A DNA stretch of 63,160 nucleotides from an uncultured Erysipelotrichaceae bacterium (GTDB lineage Bacteria; Bacillota_I; Bacilli_A; Erysipelotrichales; Erysipelotrichaceae). The notes beneath the pieces are model-generated. The model did no database searches. It worked only from the letters and a program-made list of their open reading frames with translations, and was not told where the DNA came from. Shown here in pieces: positions 36,621-45,535 of the stretch. The DNA lies in NCBI GenBank assembly GCA_944326095.1, contig CALVCO010000003.1, positions 1-63,160 on the forward strand, given 5' to 3'. Made by a program: the position numbers and the translations under genes. The stretch's first letter is position 1, and each line of letters opens with the position of its first letter.

Positions 36621-39600
36621 TTATCTCATTACTTTTTCTAATAGCGTCTGATAACTATCAACTACATCATAAATAACATTTCCATTTGATATTGCTTTAA
36701 AATGCTCCCTAGCACAATGAATTTTAGATTCTTCTATCAATCTAAGTTGCATAGAATTCATTGATCCTTTTGTTTCTGCAACAAAATAAATATGTTTTAC
36801 TGTGCCTTCATAAAATGCTATTGCCCAATCGGGATTATATTTACCAACTGGAGTTGAAATATAAAACCCCTTAGGAAGCTTTACATATACTGCAACATTT
36901 TTACTTGTATCTAATTCAGAAGCAAAAGACTTTTCATTCGTCGAATCATATACAATATGATCATATAAATGTTTGTTTGCTTTCATTGCATTCACACCCA
37001 AACGTCCTTTAATTGTTGGATCCGTGAAAACTTCTATTCCATATTTTTCATCAGTGATGTTATAAGTAATATGCTCGATAATAGCAGTTGCTTTTTCATC
37101 ATTAATTAGTGATGCAGCTTTAATTATAAATTCTTCTGGATTGTCTTTGAATTGATTAAAAGTCTCTGGTTGAATACCTTGAAGAATTCTAATTATTGTT
37201 TTTCTTGTAAGTCCTGTTTCATCAACAAGTTTTCCAATTAAATCATACTTAACATTAGAGCTAACTTTTATAACATTTCCATAATTTGAAGATTCTTCTC
37301 TAACAAAAGATGTTCCACTTATAAGTTCTTCTTTAGATTTTATCTGTTCCATTGTTCCAGTTTCAACTTTGAAGAAAATTTTTGGAACATGAAGTTTTCT
37401 ATCTAATGAATTAATAGATTTTCTAATCAATTCATCAGTATCAAAATCAACAACATAAACTGATTTTGAATTAATTTTCTCCCACAATGCTTTAAACTCA
37501 GGCATAGCAAGTTTATTGTCATCAACCTTTAACTCAACATTATTACTGCGAGCATTTTCAGGTTGCATTAAACGACTATCATAAATAGAATCAATAATTT
37601 CAATAATGGATGCAGAAGAATCAGCTACTTCTTCAGCAACTTTCAATTCTCCATTTGCTTTATCATCATAGTATTTATCTGTAAGTTCTCCCTTTTTATT
37701 GATATATCCATTTATAATTAAATCAAAATGAATAGCTCTTCCTATATCATTATCGATAACTTGTTCATTTCCTTTATCATCTTTAATAACTTTTCCTATA
37801 AACAATTCAGGAGTAACAGCACGTGGTCGATCTGCTACTGCTTCTGCAATTTCAGTCTGAAGTCCTTTAGCAAAACTATCATAACTTTCACTTGCAATAA
37901 CTGTTAACACATTAACGTTATGAACATCATTTCCAAGAACATTTACATCCATACGTTCTCCATCTTGATTAACACAAAGACGAAGACCACGACCAACTTC
38001 TTGACGTTTTCTAACTTCACTACTGCTTTGTTTCAAAGTGCAAATTTGAAATACATTAGGATTATCCCAACCTTCTCGAAGTGCAGAATGAGAAAAAATA
38101 AATCTTACAGGAGATTTTTTAGGATTTCTATCTAGAAGAAGCTCTTTATTTTTCATAATAAGGTCATAAGCATCCACATCATTCGATATTTTTTCCTTTG
38201 AATTCTCACTTTTTTCATTTGCTTTACTATCAACCATTTTTCCTTTTTTATCAATAGAAAAATATCCAGCATGTGTTTTTGCTACAGGAATTGATTCTAA
38301 ATACTTCAAATAATCATCTTCTCCTAATTCAATTTGCAAATGATTAATTATGTCATTATATTCTTCCTCAAACATATCAGCATATATACCATTAATAGGA
38401 TTTCCTGCTGCATCATACTGTTTATATTTAGCAACTTCATCAATGAAGAATAAAGAAAGAACTTTAATACCTTTATAAAACAATTCTCTTTCTCTTTGAA
38501 TATGAGAAAGAATAGTTTCTCTTATTTGAATGCGACGAAGTTGATCCTCTGAAACCTTACCAATTACATCACCTGCATAAATTTTAATGCCATTAATAAA
38601 TTCTACAGAATCATCACGCCCATCAATTTTACTTACAACAAAATTATTTTTATATTCCTCCATCTCCCCTGAATTATCATAAAGATTAAAGCCTTCTGAT
38701 ACAGTACGAGTAACTTTTCTAACACCTGTTGCACTTTTTACATCAAATTGAATTGTTGCTGTAGGTGCTGCTTTAGAAAGATTAATACTCTCTAAATAAA
38801 CATAGCTTTCAGTCCCAGTAGTACCTGATTCTGTAATACCCTTAACTGCAATTTTCTTTACAAGACGCTTATTATATGCTTCCATAGCATCTAAACGATA
38901 AATCATATTATAAATACTATCTGATTTATGAGTAGCAGAATAACGAAGTGTCATTAGAGGATTAAACTGTTTCAGATTTTCTTTTGTTTGTTTACCCTCT
39001 ACAGACTGTGGCTCATCAATAATCAAAATAGGATTAGTTTTTGCAATAATATCAATAGGACGACGAGAGCGAAACTCATCTAATTTCATAGTGATTCGCC
39101 TAGCATCTTTCCCTTTAGCATTAAATGCTTGAGAATTAATAATCATAACATTGATTGAATTGTCAGAAGCAAATCGATCAATTTCAGTAAGTTGCGCAGA
39201 ATTATAAATAAAGAAACGAATCTTTTTTCCATATTCTTCTGCAAAATGTTCTTGCGTTACTTGAAAAGATTTATATACTCCTTCACGAATGGCAACACTT
39301 GGCACAACAACAATATATTTACTCCAACCATAAGCACGATTTAACTCATACATAGTTTTAATATAAGTATACGTTTTACCAACACCAGTCTCCATCTCAA
39401 TAGTCAAATTATATCTACCTTCTAACTTTTCAGAAGGTTTAATTTGGTTAGCACGTTGAATTGCATTGATATGTTCTAAAACCAACCTATCATTTAATTC
39501 TGGAACTATTTTTTGATTGCTCCAGCCTGTGAAATCATCTTCTTCTGTTAAAGTTTGCTGATAATAACCCGAACCTCTATCCATCATATATGAAGGAGTT

Positions 39601-39683
39601 AAATATGGTTGCCCTGCAAACACATCTACTACAGCTTTCGCAGCATCTGCTTGAAATTTTTGATGTTTAAATTGTAGTTTCAT
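36621..39683 (-). CDS. Type III restriction enzyme Res subunit
   Basis: A 1020-residue helicase-nuclease. Superfamily 2 motifs: Walker A METGVGKTYTY (97-107), motif II LIIDEPQSVEG, SATHKSDS, and motif VI RQEVGRGLRLC. The C-terminal nuclease reads YNPDWAI...FVAETKGS, a PD-(D/E)xK active site. In type III systems Res moves along DNA and cuts after contact with Mod at unmethylated sites. Its ATG overlaps the stop of the DUF1016 nuclease gene by 4 nt, and the Mod gene lies just beyond. It is the last gene of the six-gene defence operon. Confidence 0.9.
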   Translation of the reverse strand: MKLQFKHQKFQADAAKAVVDVFAGQPYLTPSYMMDRGSGYYQQTLTEEDDFTGWSNQKIVPELNDRLVLEHINAIQRANQIKPSEKLEGRYNLTIEMETGVGKTYTYIKTMYELNRAYGWSKYIVVVPSVAIREGVYKSFQVTQEHFAEEYGKKIRFFIYNSAQLTEIDRFASDNSINVMIINSQAFNAKGKDARRITMKLDEFRSRRPIDIIAKTNPILIIDEPQSVEGKQTKENLKQFNPLMTLRYSATHKSDSIYNMIYRLDAMEAYNKRLVKKIAVKGITESGTTGTESYVYLESINLSKAAPTATIQFDVKSATGVRKVTRTVSEGFNLYDNSGEMEEYKNNFVVSKIDGRDDSVEFINGIKIYAGDVIGKVSEDQLRRIQIRETILSHIQRERELFYKGIKVLSLFFIDEVAKYKQYDAAGNPINGIYADMFEEEYNDIINHLQIELGEDDYLKYLESIPVAKTHAGYFSIDKKGKMVDSKANEKSENSKEKISNDVDAYDLIMKNKELLLDRNPKKSPVRFIFSHSALREGWDNPNVFQICTLKQSSSEVRKRQEVGRGLRLCVNQDGERMDVNVLGNDVHNVNVLTVIASESYDSFAKGLQTEIAEAVADRPRAVTPELFIGKVIKDDKGNEQVIDNDIGRAIHFDLIINGYINKKGELTDKYYDDKANGELKVAEEVADSSASIIEIIDSIYDSRLMQPENARSNNVELKVDDNKLAMPEFKALWEKINSKSVYVVDFDTDELIRKSINSLDRKLHVPKIFFKVETGTMEQIKSKEELISGTSFVREESSNYGNVIKVSSNVKYDLIGKLVDETGLTRKTIIRILQGIQPETFNQFKDNPEEFIIKAASLINDEKATAIIEHITYNITDEKYGIEVFTDPTIKGRLGVNAMKANKHLYDHIVYDSTNEKSFASELDTSKNVAVYVKLPKGFYISTPVGKYNPDWAIAFYEGTVKHIYFVAETKGSMNSMQLRLIEESKIHCAREHFKAISNGNVIYDVVDSYQTLLEKVMR

Positions 39684-40759
39684 CCATTTTCACCTCCATT
39701 TTCATCGTCTATTTGTTCTTGTAATAATTTTTGAAAATCCTCTTTACTAGGCAATACTGTTTCATATTTACTAGCAAAAATTTGTGAATTATCTTCTGGT
39801 AAAGTCATTTCTACAACCGCGTTGTTCTTATCTCTACAAAGTACAATTCCAATCGTTGGATTTTCATCTGGCAACTTAACCTGACGATCATAATAATGCA
39901 CATACATCTGCATCTGACCGATATCCTGGTGTTTAAGTTCTCCAATTTTCAAATCAAAAAGAACAAAGCAACGAAGAAGACGGTTATAAAAAACCAAATC
40001 AACCATGAAATGCTCTTCATTAAAAGTAAATCTTTCTTGCCTACCAACAAACGCAAAACCTGTACCAAGCTCTAAAAGAAATTGTTGTAAATGATCAATG
40101 ATTCGACTTTCTAGTTCAGTTTCTGAATAACATGGTAATTCTGGTAATCCTAGAAATTCCAACACATAAGGATCTTTCACAACATCCTTAGGATGTTCTA
40201 CTGTTTGTCCTTCCATAGCCAACCGATATACTTTATCCTTATCTGTACTAAGTGATAAGCGTTCATAAAGAGAACTGTTATACTGCCGTTTCAATTCGGT
40301 AAGGCTCCAATCATTTTTTGCCGATTCAATTTCATAAAAATGGCGTTCATCAACGTTAGAGATACGCATTAGTTTTAAATAATGTGACCAACTCAGATAA
40401 AATTTACGTCCAGTATTTGTTACAGGTAAATTCTTAGATTGGGGAAACACTGTTTCCCCAATTTGATCAACGGAGTAAACCACATAAAAACGACGCATTA
40501 GTTTAAGATTATCTACAGAATAACCTTTCCCAAAATTCTTCGTTAAATAAACAGATAGTTCATTTAAAAGTTGAGTTCCATAAGCAGCTCGCTTTGCACC
40601 ATGTTGTTCCTCTTCCACAATCATTCGACCTATCTCAAAATAAGCATAGACCATAGAAAGATTTACAGCTGTTTTCGCATTTTTTCTTGCTTGAGTAAGT
40701 ACTTCTGCAATACTTTCAAGAAAACAATGATCTATAGGAGTCAAATTATTTTTTTCCAT
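39680..40759 (-). CDS. DUF1016/YhcG-type PDDEXK nuclease
   Basis: A 359-residue protein of the YhcG family. The N-terminal DUF1016 domain (about 8-165) includes NLSMVYAYFEIGRMIVEEEQ and FGKGYSVDNLKLMRRFY. The C-terminal PD-(D/E)xK nuclease has HFMVDLVFYNRLLRCFVLFDLKIG with the expected D...DxK arrangement, then IGQMQMYVHYYDR. It sits between mod and res, 10 nt after mod and overlapping res by 4 nt, so it is an integral part of the restriction transcript. Its substrate in this setting is unknown. Confidence 0.88.
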   Translation of the reverse strand: MEKNNLTPIDHCFLESIAEVLTQARKNAKTAVNLSMVYAYFEIGRMIVEEEQHGAKRAAYGTQLLNELSVYLTKNFGKGYSVDNLKLMRRFYVVYSVDQIGETVFPQSKNLPVTNTGRKFYLSWSHYLKLMRISNVDERHFYEIESAKNDWSLTELKRQYNSSLYERLSLSTDKDKVYRLAMEGQTVEHPKDVVKDPYVLEFLGLPELPCYSETELESRIIDHLQQFLLELGTGFAFVGRQERFTFNEEHFMVDLVFYNRLLRCFVLFDLKIGELKHQDIGQMQMYVHYYDRQVKLPDENPTIGIVLCRDKNNAVVEMTLPEDNSQIFASKYETVLPSKEDFQKLLQEQIDDENGGENG

Positions 40760-40769
40760 ATTCTCCCCC

Positions 40770-42641
40770 TTAAATAACTTTTACTCTCGTATCAGGAGCA
40801 ATTAATTTAAATATTTCACCAACATTAATTTTTGATGGACTATCTACAAAACTGCTATCACGGAATACTGCACGAAGTGGTTTTTTCTTGGCAATTTCCT
40901 TGATTACACTCTCGGGTACATTCTCATCAAAACACGCAATCAAATCTCCATCGTTATAATTATGAACAGTGCATCCATCTATCTGCTCAGAACTATAAGG
41001 CAACGATAAAGGTAATCCCCATTCAAGCAAGCATCCAAATAATAAATCTAAATCAGTACGATCTGGTTTTATATTTGATTCTAATTGAGACAAAAATCCT
41101 TGAGAATAATCATTTGGACTATAGTAAACATCTGTCATATTTGAAGAATCTAACTTAAAAACTCGAAAACCAACATCTAAATCCAGCGTTGTAAGTGGAT
41201 TCTCTTCTTTAATTTTCTTTCCTGCACGACGAATGCGCTCTTTGCCAATATCTGATAAATTAGCGTAACCTTCTTTGGTTGCAACTGATTTTTCATCTAA
41301 AGGCTCATTAACTTGGACCATAATATATTTACATTTTTTGTTATTCTCCTCATTATATTTTAAAACTGCGTGAGCGGTTGTTGCTGAACCAGAGAAAAAA
41401 TCTAATACTAAATCATTTTTCGATGTTGCCAACTCAATTATTTTTTTTATAAAACCTACAGGTTTAGGAGTATCAAAAACTTTACTACCAAACAAATTCA
41501 ATATTTCTCTGGTTCCATCAGTTGCTGTTCCACAATCATCCCATAACGATTTAGGGGTAAGTCCTTTATCTTGAGCTTCTGTCAAAAATCTTTTAAGTTG
41601 TGGTTTACTATTCCCTGTTTTCCCAAAAATAATTCTATTATCAGCTAAAAAATCTAAAAACTCTTTTTCCCCAGTACGCCAACAACGTCCTTCTGGAGGC
41701 CAATATTCTATTCCTGTATTGGGATTTATTATACCATAAGTTAAATTAGGCCTTATGCCAGGGCTATCAAAAGGATCTGCTTTCCATGGACCTCTTGGAT
41801 CATTATCTGGATTACCAAACCCTTCTCCAACATCTGGTAACTTAAATTCTGACTTATTTGCGTAAAATGTTGTCATATTTTTTGCGTATACTAAAGTATT
41901 ATTGTGATTTAAAGAAACAACAGCATCATTAGAAACTGATTTTCGTGAATTCCATATAATTTCGGCTACAAAATTACTCTCTCCAAACACTTCATCACAA
42001 ATTTTTCTCAAATTATGTACTTCATTAACATCTATTGAAATAAATATAGTTCCAGTTTCACACAATAAATTTCGTGCTAAAATAAGTCTAGAGTACATCA
42101 TTGAACACCAATCCGAGTGGTACTTGCCCGCTGAAGAGCTATTTTCTCTAAAAAAATTAACATTCCCATCATCATCAAAATATCCAGTACCCTCATTATA
42201 ATCCTCGTTATCCATAATGAATGAATCAGGATAAACAAAATCGTGCCCTGTGTTATATGGAGGATCAATGTAAATGAGCTTTACTGAATTTAAGTAACTT
42301 TCTTGTAAAAGCTTAAGTACTTCCAAATTATCTCCTTCTATATAAAGATTTTCTGTATTATCCCAGTCTACACTTTCTTCTCTACAAGGCCGCAATGTTT
42401 TTCTTATAGGTTTATTAGATTCAACAATAGAGGCCTTTTTCCCAACCCATGTAAATTCATATGCCTCATCTCCATCAATTATATCTTCAGACAACATTTG
42501 TTTTAAGACTTCAAAATTAATAGCTTTTTTCAGATTTCCATTTTCATCCTTCGTTTCAGTAATACAGTTTGGAAACAAATTGCCTATTTTTTCTATATTT
42601 TGATTGGTCAAATCAACTGATTTCATTTTCATTTTTTCCAT
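40770..42641 (-). CDS. Type III-like DNA methyltransferase (Mod)
   Basis: A 623-residue beta-class N6-adenine or N4-cytosine methyltransferase. Catalytic motif IV is IDPPYNTGHDF (DPPY at 126-129) and comes before the SAM motif LVLDFFSGSATTAHAV, the beta-class order. The long region between them (about 230-400) is the target-recognition part. An N-terminal YIEGDNLEVLKLL is typical of type III Mod. AGGAT-type ribosome site precedes the ATG. It should both modify host DNA and guide Res. It follows the ATPase gene by 28 nt. Confidence 0.92.
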   Translation of the reverse strand: MEKMKMKSVDLTNQNIEKIGNLFPNCITETKDENGNLKKAINFEVLKQMLSEDIIDGDEAYEFTWVGKKASIVESNKPIRKTLRPCREESVDWDNTENLYIEGDNLEVLKLLQESYLNSVKLIYIDPPYNTGHDFVYPDSFIMDNEDYNEGTGYFDDDGNVNFFRENSSSAGKYHSDWCSMMYSRLILARNLLCETGTIFISIDVNEVHNLRKICDEVFGESNFVAEIIWNSRKSVSNDAVVSLNHNNTLVYAKNMTTFYANKSEFKLPDVGEGFGNPDNDPRGPWKADPFDSPGIRPNLTYGIINPNTGIEYWPPEGRCWRTGEKEFLDFLADNRIIFGKTGNSKPQLKRFLTEAQDKGLTPKSLWDDCGTATDGTREILNLFGSKVFDTPKPVGFIKKIIELATSKNDLVLDFFSGSATTAHAVLKYNEENNKKCKYIMVQVNEPLDEKSVATKEGYANLSDIGKERIRRAGKKIKEENPLTTLDLDVGFRVFKLDSSNMTDVYYSPNDYSQGFLSQLESNIKPDRTDLDLLFGCLLEWGLPLSLPYSSEQIDGCTVHNYNDGDLIACFDENVPESVIKEIAKKKPLRAVFRDSSFVDSPSKINVGEIFKLIAPDTRVKVI

Positions 42642-42669
42642 GATTATATCCTTTCTATTATGTTTATTG

Positions 42670-44871
42670 TCATAAAGATTTAACCCTTTGATATAAATTC
42701 AGTAGTTCTTCTATATCCATATCTAAAATGGGCTCATACATAAATGAATTAATATGAATATGTTCGGGGGTCATAATAATAACTTCATTAAGAACAGCCA
42801 CTTTCTCAGAATATCCGAACTGCTTATATCCATTAAATAGCTCACGAGTCTGATTTTTCGAATTATTAACACCATCCAGATATTCTGAATTCGATTTCAT
42901 TTGAGATTGTTTATTTTTATACCATTTAATTTGCCCAGTGTAACTTTTTATTTCAGAAATCATAAACTTCTCTGCTTTATGACGTATTCCGATTGCAAGA
43001 ATAATTTTGTTTTCCAATTCAATATCTGTATTAGTTATACCATCACAAATACAATAAAGATTATCTAGAACCGACTTAGTTAAATCAACTGAATCATCAA
43101 AATTATTAATCCCCATGTACTCCTTATACAAAGGTTTGATATCTCCAAATTTTATATCATGTGTATTAGATTTTTCATGTAACAAAGATGTCAAATACAC
43201 AAAATCTTTACCTGTTTTACTTACATCTTTATCTATTCCGTATTCAATTAAATTACGTACAAACGGAATCAGTGCAATAACATACTTTTCTGTAGGATGT
43301 TCTTTCCAATAATTGAACGGCTGCTTTTGATAAAATTCTTTTTTAAGTATCAATTCTTCATTATTTACATCTGCCATCAATCGGTATTCTCCATTAATTC
43401 CTAAACGACTTGATACAGTTCTATGAAAATCAAAATTATGTGTCAATATTAACATGTAGAAATTATTTTCTTGTGCTATCTCATATAAATACTCTATGAT
43501 GGCATATTTATTTTTATAATCAAATGAATCTGCAATATCATCAACAATCAATAATACTTCCTTACCTAATGCTTTCAATTGTTCTATATCAAAAATAATA
43601 TTTAATAGATATAACGCTCTTTTTTCTCCTTGACTTAAAGTGTTTAGTTCTTCGAGATGTTTTCGATCCATTGTTTTAGTATCTTTTCCATTTGTGAAAG
43701 TAAATTCTACATGTGGAACACTCTCTCCAATAATAGCTCCCTTTAAATTTGATACACTCATAGAAAAAGGAACTGAAAAACGTTGATCAAAAATATCCAA
43801 TGCTCTTTTCCATGGAGTATCATCTATCGGCATTGCATCTATAGCTTTAGAAAACTCACGATATTTATAACACAAATTATCAAAAATAATTTTATCCGAT
43901 TTTATATAAGAAGCCCAAATATTTTTTCGAAGAATATTAAGTTTATCAACTGAAAGATATTCAATTATTTCTGGATGAGTTTCAATAATATCTTTAAGAA
44001 TAATTCCTTTTGAATCACTAAGAAGTTTTTCAATTTCTTGGTATTCAGGCAATTGAATTATCTTAGTCTCAATTTCAGAAATTTGTCGATCAAGTTCGTT
44101 AATATTTGCCACTGATCCTTTTTCAGATAAATATAAGTGATTATCTTTAACAAAAAAATCATCTTTCTCTAAAGTTTTTCTAAGATCTTTTAATTTAGGA
44201 AGCGTTAAATGACCTTTCTCTAAAAAAGCAAAGGATTTATATATCTTTTCAGATGATGATACAAAATTAGAAATACCTTTTTGAAACTTTGAATCACATA
44301 TTTTATTTAACACTGTTGAATCAAAAATAGATGAATACGGTATATCATCAAGTTCAATTTCTGGAATATATGATTCTAAGATATCTAAGCTCAACAGAAT
44401 ACTATCATTCTTTAATTCAAAATCTTTAATGATTTGTGACTCTAACTCATATGCTGGCTTTCCTTGAGAAGTCTTTTTAATTTTTAAACCAGATTTTTTT
44501 TCAAGTAATTTCATAAATTGCTTATGAGTTTTAAGCACATCGTTCAATTGTTTTTGAATTTCCTCTTTTACTAGTAATGATGAAATATCAGATTCATAAA
44601 AACTCTCATAAGATTTAACTACAAACAATTGATCTCTATCAATTGATTTGCCATCTACTTGTACAGAAGCATTTCCATCATAACCAAATATTTTATCACC
44701 TATTTCATTTTCTTTACCTAGCTTTAATAACTGAAAAGTTTTGGCAAAAGAAGTTTTCATTAAACCATTTCTTGCATAAATAGAAAATACATTTCCCTTC
44801 GAGAAGTCAAATTCGTATTGTAATGATTCTATTCCGAAACAATTTTTAAAATTAATATTCAACTTATTCAT
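42670..44871 (-). CDS. SMC/RecF-like AAA ATPase of the defence operon
   Basis: A 733-residue ABC-type ATPase (AAA_13/PrrC-like class). The P-loop is atypical: YARNGLMKTSFAKTF, where the last glycine of GKT is methionine (M38, K39, T40). The middle (about 100-330) is helical, partly coiled-coil. The signature LSQGEKRALYLLN, Walker B EVLLIVDDIADSFDY and switch ILTHNFDF follow. Its ATG overlaps the DUF4391 stop by 4 nt. It could sense foreign DNA or act as a clamp for the methylase and helicase; no separate toxin domain is obvious. Confidence 0.82.
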   Translation of the reverse strand: MNKLNINFKNCFGIESLQYEFDFSKGNVFSIYARNGLMKTSFAKTFQLLKLGKENEIGDKIFGYDGNASVQVDGKSIDRDQLFVVKSYESFYESDISSLLVKEEIQKQLNDVLKTHKQFMKLLEKKSGLKIKKTSQGKPAYELESQIIKDFELKNDSILLSLDILESYIPEIELDDIPYSSIFDSTVLNKICDSKFQKGISNFVSSSEKIYKSFAFLEKGHLTLPKLKDLRKTLEKDDFFVKDNHLYLSEKGSVANINELDRQISEIETKIIQLPEYQEIEKLLSDSKGIILKDIIETHPEIIEYLSVDKLNILRKNIWASYIKSDKIIFDNLCYKYREFSKAIDAMPIDDTPWKRALDIFDQRFSVPFSMSVSNLKGAIIGESVPHVEFTFTNGKDTKTMDRKHLEELNTLSQGEKRALYLLNIIFDIEQLKALGKEVLLIVDDIADSFDYKNKYAIIEYLYEIAQENNFYMLILTHNFDFHRTVSSRLGINGEYRLMADVNNEELILKKEFYQKQPFNYWKEHPTEKYVIALIPFVRNLIEYGIDKDVSKTGKDFVYLTSLLHEKSNTHDIKFGDIKPLYKEYMGINNFDDSVDLTKSVLDNLYCICDGITNTDIELENKIILAIGIRHKAEKFMISEIKSYTGQIKWYKNKQSQMKSNSEYLDGVNNSKNQTRELFNGYKQFGYSEKVAVLNEVIIMTPEHIHINSFMYEPILDMDIEELLNLYQRVKSL

Positions 44872-45521
44872 AATATCGATAATTCCTTTCTGAGCTTTTT
44901 CAAATCGTTGTTCATTTCCATTTGTTTATTCAATTGTTTTTCTTTTCGAATTTTGTCTTGAAGCTTATCAATCTGTTTCTGCAACATCTTCTTTTTTTCA
45001 TCACGTTCAATTGATTCTTTTATGTCTTCTTCTGCATTTTTAATTGTTAAATTATCTCCTGCAATCTGTCTTACAAAGTTTTCATATACAGAATCAAGAT
45101 TTAAACCTTCTAATTTTAGTGGAAGTTTATCTTCAGATAACCAATCTGTATGATAATACTTACCAATTCTGAAAATGTTCTTTGAAGAAGATGACATTTC
45201 TTTGTATCCAATCCAAGCTTGATACTTTCCTTGATACTCTAACAAGAATAAAATATGATAAGGTATTCCCTTGTCGATTTGTCTTAATAAGCTTTCATCA
45301 AGTTCTGAATTATTTAATCGAACTTCAAACACTTCTAGTTCAGTTACATTTGTTCCAGGAGCTAGATTTGTTGTAGAAGCTGCAATTTTGTTTCTCCAAT
45401 AGATAATTTTCACTTGTTCAACAAAAATCTTTTTTAAATTTGGTGAGATATCCATATTTTCATAAAACTTTTGTTTAGGAATTCTCTTGTTAAATTCTGT
45501 TGTTTTTGGTAATCCAATCAT
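44868..45521 (-). CDS. DUF4391 protein
   Basis: A 217-residue protein matching the DUF4391 pattern: MIGLPKTTEFNKRIPKQKFY start, VKIIYWRNKIAASTTNL, VEVFEVRL-like strand, and YHILFLLEYQGKYQAWIGYKE. It ends in a charged helical tail. The family is found next to large helicases and methylases in defence islands, but its job is not established. It starts 14 nt after the helicase gene and overlaps the ATPase gene by 4 nt. Confidence 0.82.
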   Translation of the reverse strand: MIGLPKTTEFNKRIPKQKFYENMDISPNLKKIFVEQVKIIYWRNKIAASTTNLAPGTNVTELEVFEVRLNNSELDESLLRQIDKGIPYHILFLLEYQGKYQAWIGYKEMSSSSKNIFRIGKYYHTDWLSEDKLPLKLEGLNLDSVYENFVRQIAGDNLTIKNAEEDIKESIERDEKKKMLQKQIDKLQDKIRKEKQLNKQMEMNNDLKKLRKELSIL

Positions 45522-45535
45522 TATTTGACCTCCGC

